A DNA stretch of 64,000 bases from Symbiodinium natans (GCA_905221605.1 CAJNDS010002197.1:234852-298851); one strand, 5' to 3'; positions 1 through 8,284 are shown, numbered from the stretch's first letter. Translations and numbers: made by a program. The notes: generated by a model not told the origin, from the sequence alone.

Positions 1-59
1 TGCCCACAAAGCCCGATCTAAGTCGTAAACCAGTCCCAAACCCTCAGCCGTAAGCCCTA

Positions 60-150
60 AACCTATCCAGAGCCCCTAATTCCTAATTCCTAATTCCTAA
101 TTCCTAAACCCTAAGCCCTAAACCCTAAACCCTAAACCCTAAACCCTACA
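60..150. repeat. CCCTAAA telomeric tract
   Basis: Degenerate CCTAATT units pass into perfect CCCTAAA units that stop 15 nt before the first candidate exon. It is the left flank of that exon. Confidence 0.9.
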
Positions 151-165
151 TGCCCCGAGGCACAG

Positions 166-228
166 CCAGGACCCCCGGGTGGTGGAGCTGGTCTCGGAGA
201 TTTGCCCCGACTTGGAGGCGTGGCCCTT
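166..228 (+). CDS. candidate exon, helical, unknown gene
   Basis: A GC-rich island follows a CACAG acceptor and stops at a GTGAAT donor. Read as C|CAG GAC..., it encodes QDPRVVELVSEICPDLEAWP without a stop, with a helix-like spacing of Val/Leu/Ile. The flanks are telomeric. The parent gene is not recognised. A second acceptor three nt downstream (CCAG) is equally usable. Confidence 0.45.
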
Positions 229-250
229 GTGAATTCGGGTTGCAAAGGGA

Positions 251-375
251 AACCCTAAACCCTAAACCCTAAACCCTAAACCCTAAACCCTAAACCCTAA
301 ACCCTGAACCCTGAACCCTAAACCCTAAAACCCTGAGCTCTAAACCCTAAATCCTGCACCCTGAGCCCTAAGCCT
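251..375. repeat. CCCTAAA telomeric tract
   Basis: Seven near-perfect units followed by variants (CCCTGAA, CCCTAAAA). It lies downstream of the 166-228 exon, so this island has C-type tracts on both sides. Confidence 0.9.
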
Positions 376-1085
376 TAAAGGGTTTAGGGTCCATATCAGG
401 GTCTAGAATTCATATAGGTTTGGGGTTTGTAGAAGGGATTCGAGTTGATCTACGGGTCCACAACGGTCTACGAAAGGGCTTGCAGGGGGGTAGGGGCCTT
501 CAAGGGCCTGAAGGGTTCAGGGTTTAGAGTTTAGTGATTAAACTCTCAAACACGATACCCCCAAACCAGATTTTTGGGGTTTTAGGCGCCTCTCAAGGGC
601 TTGTAGGATGTTCTTGGGGCTTGAGGGCTCTAGGGTGTAAGCGTGGTGGTTCATGGAAAAGTTCTTCTTGGGCAGCTATTTCGGGTTCCTGTGGCTCGTT
701 GAGGGAAGTATAGGGGTATGTTGGTAACAAGTATCTTCATCAATTGCCATGTCTTTTGGGAGTGGAGAGTTTTTTGGGCTGGGGGGTGGAGAGCATTTTG
801 GGGTTCAGGGTTTCTGACATCGGCTTTAACTTTGGGGGCTGGCTCGAAGTATTTCCCTAAACGGGTTGGCAGAATTCCTTTGGGGCTTGGCGTTTGGAGG
901 CTTGAGACCCGAACGAAAAATGCTTGTTCCTCAAGTTGCCATAGACCCGTAAACCCTATAGACCCTAGACCGAAAATAACCCTCTAACGCTGGATGGCGA
1001 TGCTGGCCCACGTCTTTCGAAAGACGCGGCGCCACCTCAGCCGACTTTGTTATGGCTGGTGCCCTTCATTGTGTTTGGGGCTTTG
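376..1085. other. no gene seen; degenerate G-rich DNA
   Basis: Scattered TTTAGGG-derived words and TTGGGG runs. An 89-codon frame at 718-987 is rich in Trp, Gly and Phe because it translates degenerate telomeric repeat, so it is not called. A short perfect hairpin, GTCTTTCGAAAGAC, lies near 1012-1025. Confidence 0.5.
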
Positions 1086-1088
1086 GTG

Positions 1089-1157
1089 TAAACCCTAAAC
1101 CCTAAACCCTAAACCCTAAACCCTTAACCCTAAACCCTAAACCCTAAACCCTAAACT
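1089..1157. repeat. CCCTAAA telomeric tract
   Basis: About nine units, one with an extra T. It ends ten nt before the ATG of the next island. Confidence 0.9.
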
Positions 1158-1166
1158 GTTTTTGGC

Positions 1167-1298
1167 ATGGACCCTGAGCTCGAAGTGCAGATCCCTTTTC
1201 CGCGCTTCAGGGAGACGCTGCAGACGTTGAAAATTGAAGGCACGCTGCTCCTGGACTTGACCATGCGCCGACAAAACATCCTAACACCTGCGCCATAA
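1167..1298 (+). CDS. candidate exon, 43-codon frame
   Basis: An ATG-initiated frame ends in TAA at 1296-1298 and encodes MDPELEVQIPFPRFRETLQT and then a Leu-rich helix with a basic end (TMRRQN). Composition is coding-like and contains no telomeric words, unlike its flanks. It may be an internal exon, because the only reason to start at this ATG is that the frame opens there. The family is unknown. Confidence 0.4.
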   Translation: MDPELEVQIPFPRFRETLQTLKIEGTLLLDLTMRRQNILTPAP

Positions 1299-1318
1299 CC
1301 CAGGCCTAAGCCCCAAAC

Positions 1319-1434
1319 TTTAAACCCCATGCCCTAAACCCTAAACCCTAAACTTTTTAAACCCCAGACCCAAACCCCTAAACCCTAAACCCTAAACCCT
1401 AAACCCCAAACCCTAAACACCAAACCCTAGAACA
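1319..1434. repeat. CCCTAAA tract with CCCCAAA variants
   Basis: Mixed CCCTAAA and CCCCAAA units running up to the AACAG acceptor of the next exon. Confidence 0.85.
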
Positions 1435-1435
1435 G

Positions 1436-1506
1436 TCGAAGCTCAGGCGCGGGATGAGCGGGGGCTCCGTGCCATGGACTATGCCATGCAGAACCCAGCT
1501 CCAGAG
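1436..1506 (+). CDS. candidate exon, GC donor
   Basis: Starts after AACAG and ends CCAGAG before a GC donor (GCCCAT). The frame TC|GAA GCT... gives EAQARDERGLRAMDYAMQNP and continues APE. The residues are charged and helical. It has CCCTAAA on the left and TTTAGGG on the right, the common arrangement in this window. Gene unknown. Confidence 0.5.
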
Positions 1507-1534
1507 GCCCATCCTTGGGGCTGTATAAGGTCTG

Positions 1535-1860
1535 TTTAGGGTTTAGGGTTTAGGGTTTAGGGTTTAGGGTTTTGGGTTTTGGGTTTAGAGTTTTGGGTTT
1601 AGAATTTAGTTTTTCTTTTTTTGTTGGTTTTTTTGGTGTTTAGGGGGGTTTTAGTTGGTGTTTTTTTTTTTTTTTGGGGGGGGGGGGTTCTTTTGGGGGT
1701 TTCGGGTGCTTCGGGTTTTAGGGTTTTGGGGGATTGGGGGGTTAGGGGGGTTAGGGGGGTTTGGAGGGTTTTTTTGGGGTTTTGGGGTTTGTTTCTTTAC
1801 GGCTTGGCTGGCTTTGGGTGGTTGTTGGGAGGCCTGGTTTTTGCGTTGAGGGTCGCTTGT
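1535..1860. repeat. TTTAGGG tract decaying into T/G-rich DNA
   Basis: Four perfect TTTAGGG units become TTTTGGG, then poly-T and poly-G runs (1645-1690). Long frames here are artefacts of the T/G composition. Confidence 0.8.
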
Positions 1861-1929
1861 AGGGCTTCTTAGGAAACAGGTGGCTTTAGGTTACAAGCCC
1901 AAACAACCCTGTGAACCCTGCTCCCTATA

Positions 1930-2110
1930 ATAACCCTAAACCCTAACACCCTAAACCCTAAACCTTTAACCCTAAACCCTAAATCCTAAACCCTAAACCT
2001 TAAGCCCTAAACCCTAAACCCTAGACCCTGGACCCTAAACACTACTAACCGCTAAGCCCTAAAAGCTAAACACTAATAACCCTACACCCTAAATCCCTAA
2101 ACCCCTCAAA
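1930..2110. repeat. degenerate CCCTAAA tract
   Basis: CCCTAAA units with many single-base variants and CACTAAT-like insertions, apparently an older tract. Confidence 0.8.
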
Positions 2111-2135
2111 CCCAAATACTCATGCCGGGTTAGCC

Positions 2136-2372
2136 TTATAGGGTTCGTAAGGGAGGGGGGGTTCAACGTGGGCAACTAGCTAGGGAACCTTAGGGAAGCT
2201 TAGGGTTGCCGTAGGGAGTAGTGGGGAGTATTAGGGAACCAACCCTAACCCTAAACCCTAAACCCTAAGCCCTAAACCCCAAACCCCAAACCCTAAACCC
2301 TAAACCTGGGGTTACATACCCCCCTTGCATCCCCACCACCCCACCCCCCCCCCCCCCCCCCTTAAGAACCCT
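2136..2372 (-). mobile_element. MITE family D copy 1, split by telomeric repeats
   Basis: Left part 2136-2240 and right part 2311-2372 match, in reverse orientation, the uninterrupted copy at 61038-61190. The ends are inverted: GGGTTCGTAAGGGAGGGGG at the left and CTTAAGAACCCT at the right. The internal palindromic words GGGAACCTTAGGGAAGCTT and AGTAGTGGGGAGTATTAGGG are shared. The right half has also grown a poly-C run. No protein is encoded, so it is non-autonomous. Confidence 0.75.
2241..2310. repeat. telomeric tract inserted in MITE D1
   Basis: About 70 nt of CCCTAAA/CCCCAAA units sit between GGGAACC and GTTACATA. In the uninterrupted relative (61038-61190, reverse strand) these two words are separated only by TTAG. 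The ancestral site reads CCTAAGG, itself a telomere-like word. Confidence 0.85.
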
Positions 2373-2375
2373 GCA

Positions 2376-2514
2376 ACAGGACCCTAAACCCTAAACCCTA
2401 AGCCCTAAACCCTAAACCCTAAACCCTAAACCCTAAACCCTAAACCCTAAACCCTAAACCCTATCCCCTAAACCCTAAACCCTAAAACCCTAAACCCTAA
2501 ACCCTAAACCCTGT
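2376..2514. repeat. long CCCTAAA tract
   Basis: About 19 units, mostly perfect. It runs to within 8 nt of the next exon's acceptor. Confidence 0.95.
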
Positions 2515-2521
2515 GTAACAG

Positions 2522-2595
2522 GTCGCAGACCGGCTGCTGAGCGTCAGCCGCGCACGCGCCAGCCTGAACTTCGGGCCGTTGGAGGCCGCACCAGG
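2522..2595 (+). CDS. candidate exon, Arg/Leu-rich helix
   Basis: Acceptor TAACAG and donor GTGGGA. The frame begins GTC GCA GAC and gives VADRLLSVSRARASLNFGPL and then EAAPG. A typical island: CCCTAAA on the left, TTTAGGG beginning 17 nt after the donor on the right. The family is not recognised. Confidence 0.5.
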
Positions 2596-2611
2596 GTGGG
2601 ACCCTTGTGAA

Positions 2612-2692
2612 GCGTTTAGGGTTTAGGGTTTAGGGTTTAGGGTTAGGGTTGGGGGTTGGGGGTTGGGGGGTTAGGGTTTAGGGTTTAGGGTT
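2612..2692. repeat. TTTAGGG tract with TTGGGGG variants
   Basis: G-strand orientation on +, following the 2522-2595 exon. It includes a short run of GGTTGGGG variants. Confidence 0.9.
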
Positions 2693-2825
2693 TTGTGCAG
2701 GGGCTATGTTGGGGCTGCAAGTAGATCGGCGCCAAGAAAGGGGCTCCACTTGTGCAACTCGGGCTCTCAGGGACTGTATATGCTGTGTGTAATAGTGTAA
2801 TATATGTGTACGCCGTATGCATATA

Positions 2826-3000
2826 TGGTAAGTAGGTAAAGTAAGTAAGCAAGCAAGCAAGCGAGCAAGTAAGTACAGCATGTACTGAAGAGAGATATGC
2901 CGCAAGTAAGTAAGTAAGTAAGTAACAAGTAAAGTAAGTAAGCAAGTAAAGTAAGTAAGTATGTTAGTTGGTCAGTTAGTAAGTTAGTAAGTTAGGTGGT
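2826..3000. repeat. tetranucleotide satellite (GTAA/GCAA)
   Basis: Runs of AAGT and AAGC units, then AGTTAGTA units. Up to 3090 the DNA keeps a looser 4-8 nt periodicity (GAACGTCT, GTATGTCT). The Leu/Tyr/Thr frames read from it are low complexity and not called. Confidence 0.8.
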
Positions 3001-3091
3001 ATGAATGCATGTCTGAATGTTCGAACGTATGAACGTCTGGATGTGTGAACGTCTGAAGGTTTCAATGTATGTCTGTCTGTATGTATAATCC

Positions 3092-3152
3092 GAAACCCTA
3101 AACCCTAAACCCTAAACCCTAAACCCTAAACCCTAAACCCTAAACCCTAAAC
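3092..3152. repeat. CCCTAAA telomeric tract
   Basis: Nine nearly perfect units, left flank of the 3166-3206 island. Confidence 0.9.
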
Positions 3153-3165
3153 CATATTATGGGGA

Positions 3166-3206
3166 GCTTTTTGGGCGCTACGAGCTCCACGGTCTGTTTT
3201 GTCTGG
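3166..3206 (+). CDS. candidate short exon with GTAAGG donor
   Basis: The frame LFGRYELHGLFCL ends at TCTGG|GTAAGG, one of the best donors in the window. The acceptor is less certain (GGGGAG). The right flank is a TTTAGGG tract from 3220. Confidence 0.4.
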
Positions 3207-3216
3207 GTAAGGGTTC

Positions 3217-3300
3217 AAGGGATTTAGGGTTTAGGGTTTAGGGTATAGGGTTTTGGGTTTAGGGTTTAGGGGTTAGGGTTTCGGGTTTAGGGTGGGTTTC
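3217..3300. repeat. TTTAGGG tract
   Basis: About ten units with TATAGGG and TTTTGGG variants. Confidence 0.85.
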
Positions 3301-3748
3301 CAAGGGAGAAGGCTTACAAATTTGTAGGGCTTGCAGGGGGGTTTACAGGGCTTACAAGGTTGTGCAGGGTTCTGTCGGGTTTCGGCGGGACTTTCGGTTC
3401 TGTTCTATGTGAGTGCGGAGGCGTGGAGATTAGGTTCTGGATGTCAGTGTAGTTTAAGGGTCTTTGCTAGGATCAGGCACGCATCCTTGCTCGGGTTTAG
3501 GGTCTAAAGCTTTAGGGTTTTAGGGTTTGGGTCCAGGGCACCCATCAAAAAAACCAAAGGTTGGAGCTCGGCATTGCAGTTCTTTTCTGCGCCCTAAAGC
3601 CCGAAACATCCCGCTAAGCCCGCAAAAGGGCATGGCTGCCCATCGTGGCCGAGGGAGCAGCGGCCAAGTCCGCCATGGGTTGGGCACCCTAAAGCCGAAG
3701 CCCGAAACCCTAAACTCTTTTTGGGGTTTTGGGGCTGAGAACCTGCAG

Positions 3749-3795
3749 GCTGTAATGCTCAGAAAAGCTTCGAGACGAATGGTTCTAGAACTCCC
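3749..3795 (+). CDS. weak candidate exon abutting a MITE
   Basis: After CCTGCAG the frame reads AVMLRKASRRMVLELP, a basic amphipathic helix, and runs directly into MITE C1. The donor is not clear. Called only because of composition and its placement between telomeric and MITE DNA. Confidence 0.3.
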
Positions 3796-3945
3796 ACTTG
3801 GAGGTTCAGGGTACTTATGGACCAATTATGGCTGTACTTATAACCCACTTATAAGCCCCTTAAGTGGCCTAACATGGTTCTAATTTGGGCGATAAGTACA
3901 GGTATGCTTGGTTAATAAATAAGTACTGTACCCTGAACCTTCAAG
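3796..3945. mobile_element. MITE family C copy 1
   Basis: About 150 bp with inverted ends: ACTTGGAGGTTCAGGGTAC at the left, and GTACCCTGAACCTTCAAG at the right. The inner arms, TGTACTTATAACCCA and GGGCGATAAGTACAG, also pair. Further copies are at 4044, 36704 and 59153. No ORF, so it is non-autonomous. Confidence 0.85.
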
Positions 3946-3959
3946 CACCTGCGTGACAG

Positions 3960-4016
3960 GATGAGGTCTACGGTGAAAGCTTGGCGGCCATCCAGGAGAA
4001 TGCTCCTCGGCTGCAT
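3960..4016 (+). CDS. candidate exon between two MITE C copies
   Basis: GTGACAG acceptor, then GAT GAG GTC... giving DEVYGESLAAIQENAPRLHA before an in-frame TGA at 4020-4022; a GC donor at 4017 would avoid the stop. The exon is only 14 nt from MITE C1 and 27 nt from MITE C2, so both elements sit in the flanking introns. Confidence 0.5.
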
Positions 4017-4043
4017 GCCTGAGCTGCTTTGAGCTTAAGCAAT

Positions 4044-4172
4044 ACTTGGAGGTTCAGGGAAACCAATTATGACAGTACTAAGAACCCACTTATAAGCCCC
4101 TGAAGTGCCCTAAGCTGGTTATAATTTGGGCTACAAGTGCAGTTACAATTGGTTCATGAGTACCACTTCAAG
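4044..4172. mobile_element. MITE family C copy 2
   Basis: Starts ACTTGGAGGTTCAGGG and ends TGAGTACCACTTCAAGT, with the family core GAACCCACTTATAAGCCCCT. It retains the uninterrupted word CAGTTACAATTGGTTCATG, which serves as the empty site for the telomere-interrupted copy at 59153. Confidence 0.85.
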
Positions 4173-4403
4173 TAAGGCTTGCCGGCCTACAGGACTTGTA
4201 GGATGTATGCAGTAGGGGAGCAGCCGCCGTTGCCCCGACTGTGCAAGAAGAACACAGCTCATGCTGCCACCCTGGCAGTTGCTGTATTTCTAACTCCTCT
4301 CAGGCTGCCAGGACCCCCCCTTGGCCTTGAGATTTGAGGGGCTGGTCCTTACAGGACTCTGTGATGAGGGGTCCTGGCTCATAGACCACCTCTTGGATCC
4401 CCG
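4173..4403. other. unique DNA, no gene assigned
   Basis: Non-repetitive and GC-rich. Several AG-bounded words are open in one frame, but none has a convincing acceptor-donor pair. It may hide a short exon near 4215-4330. Confidence 0.3.
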
Positions 4404-4464
4404 GAACCCTAAACCCTAAACCCTAAACCCTACACCCTAAATCCTAAACCCTAAACCCTAAATT
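4404..4464. repeat. CCCTAAA telomeric tract
   Basis: About eight units with CCCTACA and TCCTAAA variants. Confidence 0.9.
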
Positions 4465-4469
4465 GACAG

Positions 4470-4511
4470 AGACACCGAAGACCTTCGAAAGCATCTCTTC
4501 GGCCCGGAAGA
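4470..4511 (+). CDS. candidate short exon
   Basis: Acceptor TTGACAG and a weak GTCGCC donor. Reads ETPKTFESISSARK after the phase nucleotides. The composition is coding-like but the donor is poor. Confidence 0.3.
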
Positions 4512-4771
4512 GTCGCCTTTCCTAACAGGGTTCCCGAAACAGTCGCAGGACTCTGTAAGCCGACTCGTGTGCGTAGAGGGCCCCCCCCCCCTCCCCCCTC
4601 CCCAAAAAAGGGTTTTGTACCGGAAGCCAACAGGAAAGAGGTTTAGTTCGTAGGCAAAGCCCTAAACTCCAAACCCTAAACCCTGAGCCCTAAATTATAG
4701 ACCCTGAACCCGAAACCCTGAACCGTAAACTCCGTAAACCCTAAGCCCTACACCCTGCAGTTGTTGCGCAG

Positions 4772-4838
4772 AGCCCGCAACCAGGAACCGCCAGGCGCTG
4801 TCCCGCTGCTGGACTGCATGGCGGTCTTGTTCTGCAGG
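4772..4838 (+). CDS. candidate exon, basic helix
   Basis: After TTGCGCAG one frame reads PATRNRQALSRCWTAWRSCS and ends CTGCAGG before GTTTAAG. Flanks are a degenerate CCCTAAA tract (4664-4760) and a TTTGGGG/TTTAGGG tract (4845-4930). A second frame is also open, so the phase is uncertain. Confidence 0.4.
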
Positions 4839-4930
4839 GTTTAAGATTTTGGGCTTGGGGTTTGGGGTTTGGGGTTTGGGGTTTAGGGTTTAGGTCTTAG
4901 GGTTTAGGGTTTGGGGTTTGGGGTTTAGGG

Positions 4931-5265
4931 GCTTGAGGGCTGAACTTCAGGGCTTCAGGTCGGCTTCCCCGGGCGCAGCCCTACCACCCTAGATACACAA
5001 AGAAAACTCGAGAACTTTTTTCTCAGGAAGCCTTACGCCCAAACCCTGAGAACCGGAACCGGGGGGGTAAGTCTTGAACATAGCTTTTTTTGTATTGATC
5101 CTTAAAGATTATATAATCCTTATCAAGCCAGAAATTTTTAATTTTTTAGGGCCCCCAATCCTACCACAGCTACGCCCTCAACCCTGAGACCCTGCAGCCC
5201 CCCGAACTCGGAGCCCATGCGTAGTTCGTCGGCTTAAAGCCGACACTCCCTGAACCCCAAACTCC
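4931..5265. other. no gene seen
   Basis: Unique sequence with an AT-rich patch at 5075-5150. No supported splice-bounded frame. Confidence 0.4.
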
Positions 5266-5269
5266 AAAC

Positions 5270-5412
5270 CATAACCCCTAACCCTAAACCCTAAACCCTA
5301 AACCCTAAACCCTAAACCCTAAATCCTCAACCCTAAACCCTAAACCCTAAACCCTAAATCCTAAACCCTAAACCCTAAACCCTAAACCCCTAAACCCCTA
5401 AACCCTCAACCC
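5270..5412. repeat. CCCTAAA telomeric tract
   Basis: About 19 units, few variants. Confidence 0.95.
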
Positions 5413-5495
5413 GAAATCCCAAGAGTCTGTGAGATGCCCCTCAGAGGTCGGTTGAACCCAGGGCCGTGGATGTCAAAAGCGGCCGGGGCCCTGTG

Positions 5496-5850
5496 AGTTT
5501 AGGGTTTATGGGGATTGGGGCTTAGGGTTTAGGGAGGGATTGGGGTTTAGGGTTTGGGGTTTAGAGGGATTGGGGTTTAGAGGGATTGGGGTTTAGAGGG
5601 ATTGGGGTTTAGGGTTTAGGGTTTAGGGTTTGGGTTTCGGGTCTATAGGGTTTATAGGGTTTAAAGGGTTTATAGGATTTATAGGGATTGGGGTTTAGGG
5701 CTTCGGGTTTATAGGGGTTAGGGAGTACGGTTTAGGGTTTAGGGTTCGCAGGCTGTATAGGGATGGGTTAGTGTTTAGGGTTTATAGGGATTGCGATTGA
5801 GGTTTTATAGGGTTTGTAGGGATTGGGGTTTAGGGGGTTGAAGGTTTATA
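5496..5850. repeat. degenerate TTTAGGG/GGGATTGG tract
   Basis: A 355-nt G-rich tract in which TTTAGGG alternates with a locally amplified GGATTGGGGTTTAGA unit (5570-5610). This local homogenisation points to slippage after the telomeric seed was laid down. Confidence 0.8.
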
Positions 5851-6145
5851 GGGTTTGTCCCCTGCATTTTCTGCGGTCCTGCATGGCTTATCTTCGGTTA
5901 CCCTACATCTATCCCGACGTTTGGACTACTTGTGAGAGTAGACCCTATTTTGAAACCCGCATGTCCGCATGCTGCCCGTACAAACTTCGGCGCTCCTGCG
6001 CATCCACTAAGTAAGCCGAGCCCTCAGCCCAAACCCAAGAAGCTCCCGATCACGAACCCCAAACCCCTGGAGACCCCAAAGCCAGAGCCCTGTCTCCCCC
6101 TAGTTCGAGCCAGCCACCTTTGACCTTGCTGGGATGTTGTGGTGT
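5851..6145. other. unique DNA, no gene assigned
   Basis: Overlapping 63-codon frames (5823-6014, 5932-6123) exist, but neither has coding-like composition or clear splice borders. Confidence 0.35.
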
Positions 6146-6319
6146 GTAGGGTTTAGGGTTTAGGGTTTAGGGTTTAGGGTTTAGGGTTTAGGGTTTAGGG
6201 TTTAGGGTTTAGGGTTTAGGGTTTAGGGTTTAGGGTCAGGGGTTTAGGGTTTAGGGTTTAGGGTTTAGGGTTTAGGGTTTAGGGTTTAGGGTTTAGGGTT
6301 TAGGGTTTAGGGTTTAGGG
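6146..6319. repeat. long TTTAGGG tract
   Basis: About 25 units with one TCAGGGG interruption. It ends exactly at the left terminal inverted repeat of the next element, so the element appears to have landed inside a telomeric tract. Confidence 0.95.
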
Positions 6320-6951
6320 TTGGGTTCGGCCGGTCCACACTAACAGTCACCACCAGCAGACCCACAAATAGAAGCACCCGGTAAATGCCAAAAAATTGAC
6401 TGAGATTCCTGCTATTCCTGGTGCTATTCCTGGTGCTATTCCTGGTGCTATTTCTGGTGCTATTTCTGGTGCATTTTTTTGTGCTATTCCTGGTGCTATT
6501 TCTGGTGCTATTTTTTGTGCTATTGTTTGTGCTATTTCTGGTGCTATTTTTTGTGCTATTGTTTGTGCTATTTCTGGTGCTATTTCTGGTGCTGTTGCTG
6601 GTGCTATGTGACTAACAATCACCATCAGCAGACCCACAAAAAACAGCACCCGGTAAATGCTAAGCTGCTAAAATTGACTGGGATTCCTGGTGCTATTTCT
6701 GGTGCTATTGTTTGTGCTATTTCTGGTGCTATTTTTTGTGCTATTCCTGGCGCTATTTCTGGTGCTATTTGTTTGTGCTATTTCTGGTGCTATTTCTGCT
6801 GCTATGTGACTAACAGTCACCACCAGCAGACCCACAAAAAGAAGCACCCGGTAAATGCTAAAATTGACTGGGATTCCTGGTGCTATTTTTGGCCTGTGTG
6901 TTATAAGGCCACGGCGTTATTTGACTGTTAGTGTGGACCGGCCGAACCCAA
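6320..6951. mobile_element. 632-bp element with 30-bp perfect TIRs
   Basis: Left TIR 6320-6349 and right TIR 6922-6951 are exact reverse complements over 30 nt (left end TTGGGTTCGGCCGGTCCACA). TTTAGGG repeats touch both ends. The interior is a satellite of 12-nt GGTGCTATTTCT units. It is punctuated three times by a longer block beginning near 6350, 6611 and 6811 that reads CACCAGCAGACCCACAAA, then CACCCGGTAAATGC. No transposase frame: the Ile/Ala/Phe frames translate the 12-nt repeat. It is probably a non-autonomous DNA transposon or foldback-like element. Confidence 0.8.
6396..6610. repeat. 12-nt minisatellite inside the TIR element
   Basis: Tandem GGTGCTATTTCT/GGTGCTATTCCT/TGTGCTATTTTT units, resumed at 6680-6805. 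The 12-nt period keeps any frame open, which explains the long spurious ORFs. Confidence 0.9.
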
Positions 6952-7185
6952 GTTTAGGGTTTAGGGTTTAGGGTTTAGGGGTTCTTTTAACAATGCCCCC
7001 CCCAAGAGAACCCGAAAGCTGAAGACAAGTACGACACAGCCGTGCCCTCCAACACATCCTACCATAGGAGACCCAGTGGCACCTTTTTTGTTGCTCTTGT
7101 TGGGGAGTTAGTTTCCCTTACGAACCCCATTTTACAAGCCGGCCTCCTATTTTTCTTGAGCCGCATGGGAGCCCCAAATACGACA
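6952..7185. other. short TTTAGGG tail, then unique DNA
   Basis: TTTAGGG continues to 6980, then unique sequence. A 62-codon frame (7042-7230) is open but unsupported. Confidence 0.4.
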
Positions 7186-7189
7186 GTTC

Positions 7190-7445
7190 TAAACCCTAAC
7201 ACCCTAAATTCCAACACCCTAACACCCTAACACCCGAACACCCTAACACCCTAACACCCTAACACCCCAACACCTAACACCCTAAAACCCTAAAACCCTA
7301 ACACCCTAACACCCTAAAACCCTAAACCCTAACACCTAACACCCTAAAACCCTAAAACCCTAACACCCTTAAACCCTAACACCCTAAAACCCTAACACCC
7401 TTAAACCCTAACACCCTAAAGCCCTAACACCCTAAATTCCCAAAC
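7190..7445. repeat. variant telomeric tract, ACACCCTA/AAACCCTA
   Basis: About 250 nt in which the unit is mainly CACCCTAA and CCCTAAAA rather than CCCTAAA. It is the left flank of the coiled-coil exon. Confidence 0.85.
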
Positions 7446-7453
7446 CCACCCAG

Positions 7454-7565
7454 GCAAAGACGGAGAGACGGAGCACGGCACCATCGGTGCCCTGTTTCTG
7501 CTCCGCACGCAGCTGTCCGCAGCTCTGAAGGAGAACGACGCGCTGAAGGAGAAGGCGGCGGCCTC
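7454..7565 (+). CDS. candidate coiled-coil exon
   Basis: Acceptor CCACCCAG. Frame GC|AAA GAC reads KDGETEHGTIGALFLLRTQL then SAALKENDALKEKAAA, with Leu/Ile/Ala at heptad positions and Lys/Glu between. The core GALFLLRTQLSAAL resembles GELELLRTRLAIL of the exon at 8208, so the two may be repeats of one coiled-coil unit. The telomeric tract starts directly at its end; the donor may be a GC within the GCGGCGGCC word. Exact protein unknown. Confidence 0.55.
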
Positions 7566-7687
7566 CCTAAACCCTAAACCCTAAACCCTAAGCCCTCAAC
7601 CCTCAACCCTCAACCCTCAACTCTCAACCCTCAACCCTCAACCCTAAACCCTAAACCCTCAACCCTAAACCCTAAACCCTAAAGCAG
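7566..7687. repeat. short telomeric intron candidate
   Basis: About 120 nt, nearly all CCCTAAA and CCCTCAA, between two coding-like islands and ending AAAGCAG. Its length matches the 121-131 nt introns of the 53-kb gene. Confidence 0.55.
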
Positions 7688-7720
7688 ACAGGGCTGCTGA
7701 GGGCTTTCCTGTGATGGAAC
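7688..7720 (+). CDS. candidate micro-exon with GTAAGC donor
   Basis: Thirty-three nt between AAAGCAG and GTAAGC. Read AC|AGG GCT GCT... it gives RAAEGFPVME. The consensus-quality donor and clean acceptor support it. Confidence 0.4.
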
Positions 7721-7933
7721 GTAAGCTGGCACGAGAGGCCCGAAGCCCTTTAAGCCTAACGCAATCCCAAAATTTCCTACGGCTGCTCTGGAAGCCCCAG
7801 TTCAGACTAATTCGAGTCAGATGCAAGGGCCGAGAGTGAACCGCTGACGAGCATGGCACCCGAAACCCTACACCCCACCAAACACCTCAACTGTCACCCC
7901 AAAACCCTGAAACCCGAAACCCTGAACCCTAAA

Positions 7934-8054
7934 CCACATAAAACCACACAAAACCACACAAAACCACACAAAACCACACAAAACCACATAAAACCACATA
8001 AAACCACATAAAACCACATAAAACCACATAAAACCACATAAAACCACATAAAAC
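7934..8054. repeat. 10-nt minisatellite ACCACATAAA
   Basis: About twelve head-to-tail units of AACCACATAA/AACCACACAA lying inside a telomeric tract, probably a telomeric variant amplified locally. Confidence 0.9.
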
Positions 8055-8062
8055 CCTAAACC

Positions 8063-8101
<39 letters not shown>

Positions 8102-8185
8102 ACCCTAAACCCTAAACCCTAAACCCTAAACCCTAAACCCTAAACCCTAAACCCTAAACCCTAAACCCTAGCCCCTAGCCCCTAA
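8055..8185. repeat. CCCTCAA then CCCTAAA tract
   Basis: Five CCCTCAA units are followed by about ten CCCTAAA units: block-wise homogenisation. Confidence 0.9.
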
Positions 8186-8207
8186 ACCCAACCAAGAATC
8201 GACGCAG

Positions 8208-8267
8208 GTCGGCGAGCTGGAGTTGCTCCGCACGCGCCTGGCCATTCTCTCGGAGGAGCGCGTTCCG
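8208..8267 (+). CDS. candidate coiled-coil exon
   Basis: Acceptor GACGCAG. Reads VGELELLRTRLAILSEERVP. Heptad-like leucines; similar to the 7454-7565 exon over about 13 residues. Followed by TTTAGGG repeats. Confidence 0.5.
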
Positions 8268-8284
8268 CAGCCGCCCCTCTGGCT

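Noticed and set aside
1-300. A true chromosome end
   Set aside because: Telomeric tracts occur in both orientations throughout all 64 kb and are interrupted by exon-like DNA; there is no terminal uniform array.
6347-6931. Ile/Ala or Phe/Leu repeat proteins in the TIR element
   Set aside because: A 12-nt repeat without stops gives open frames in several phases; no codon constraint.
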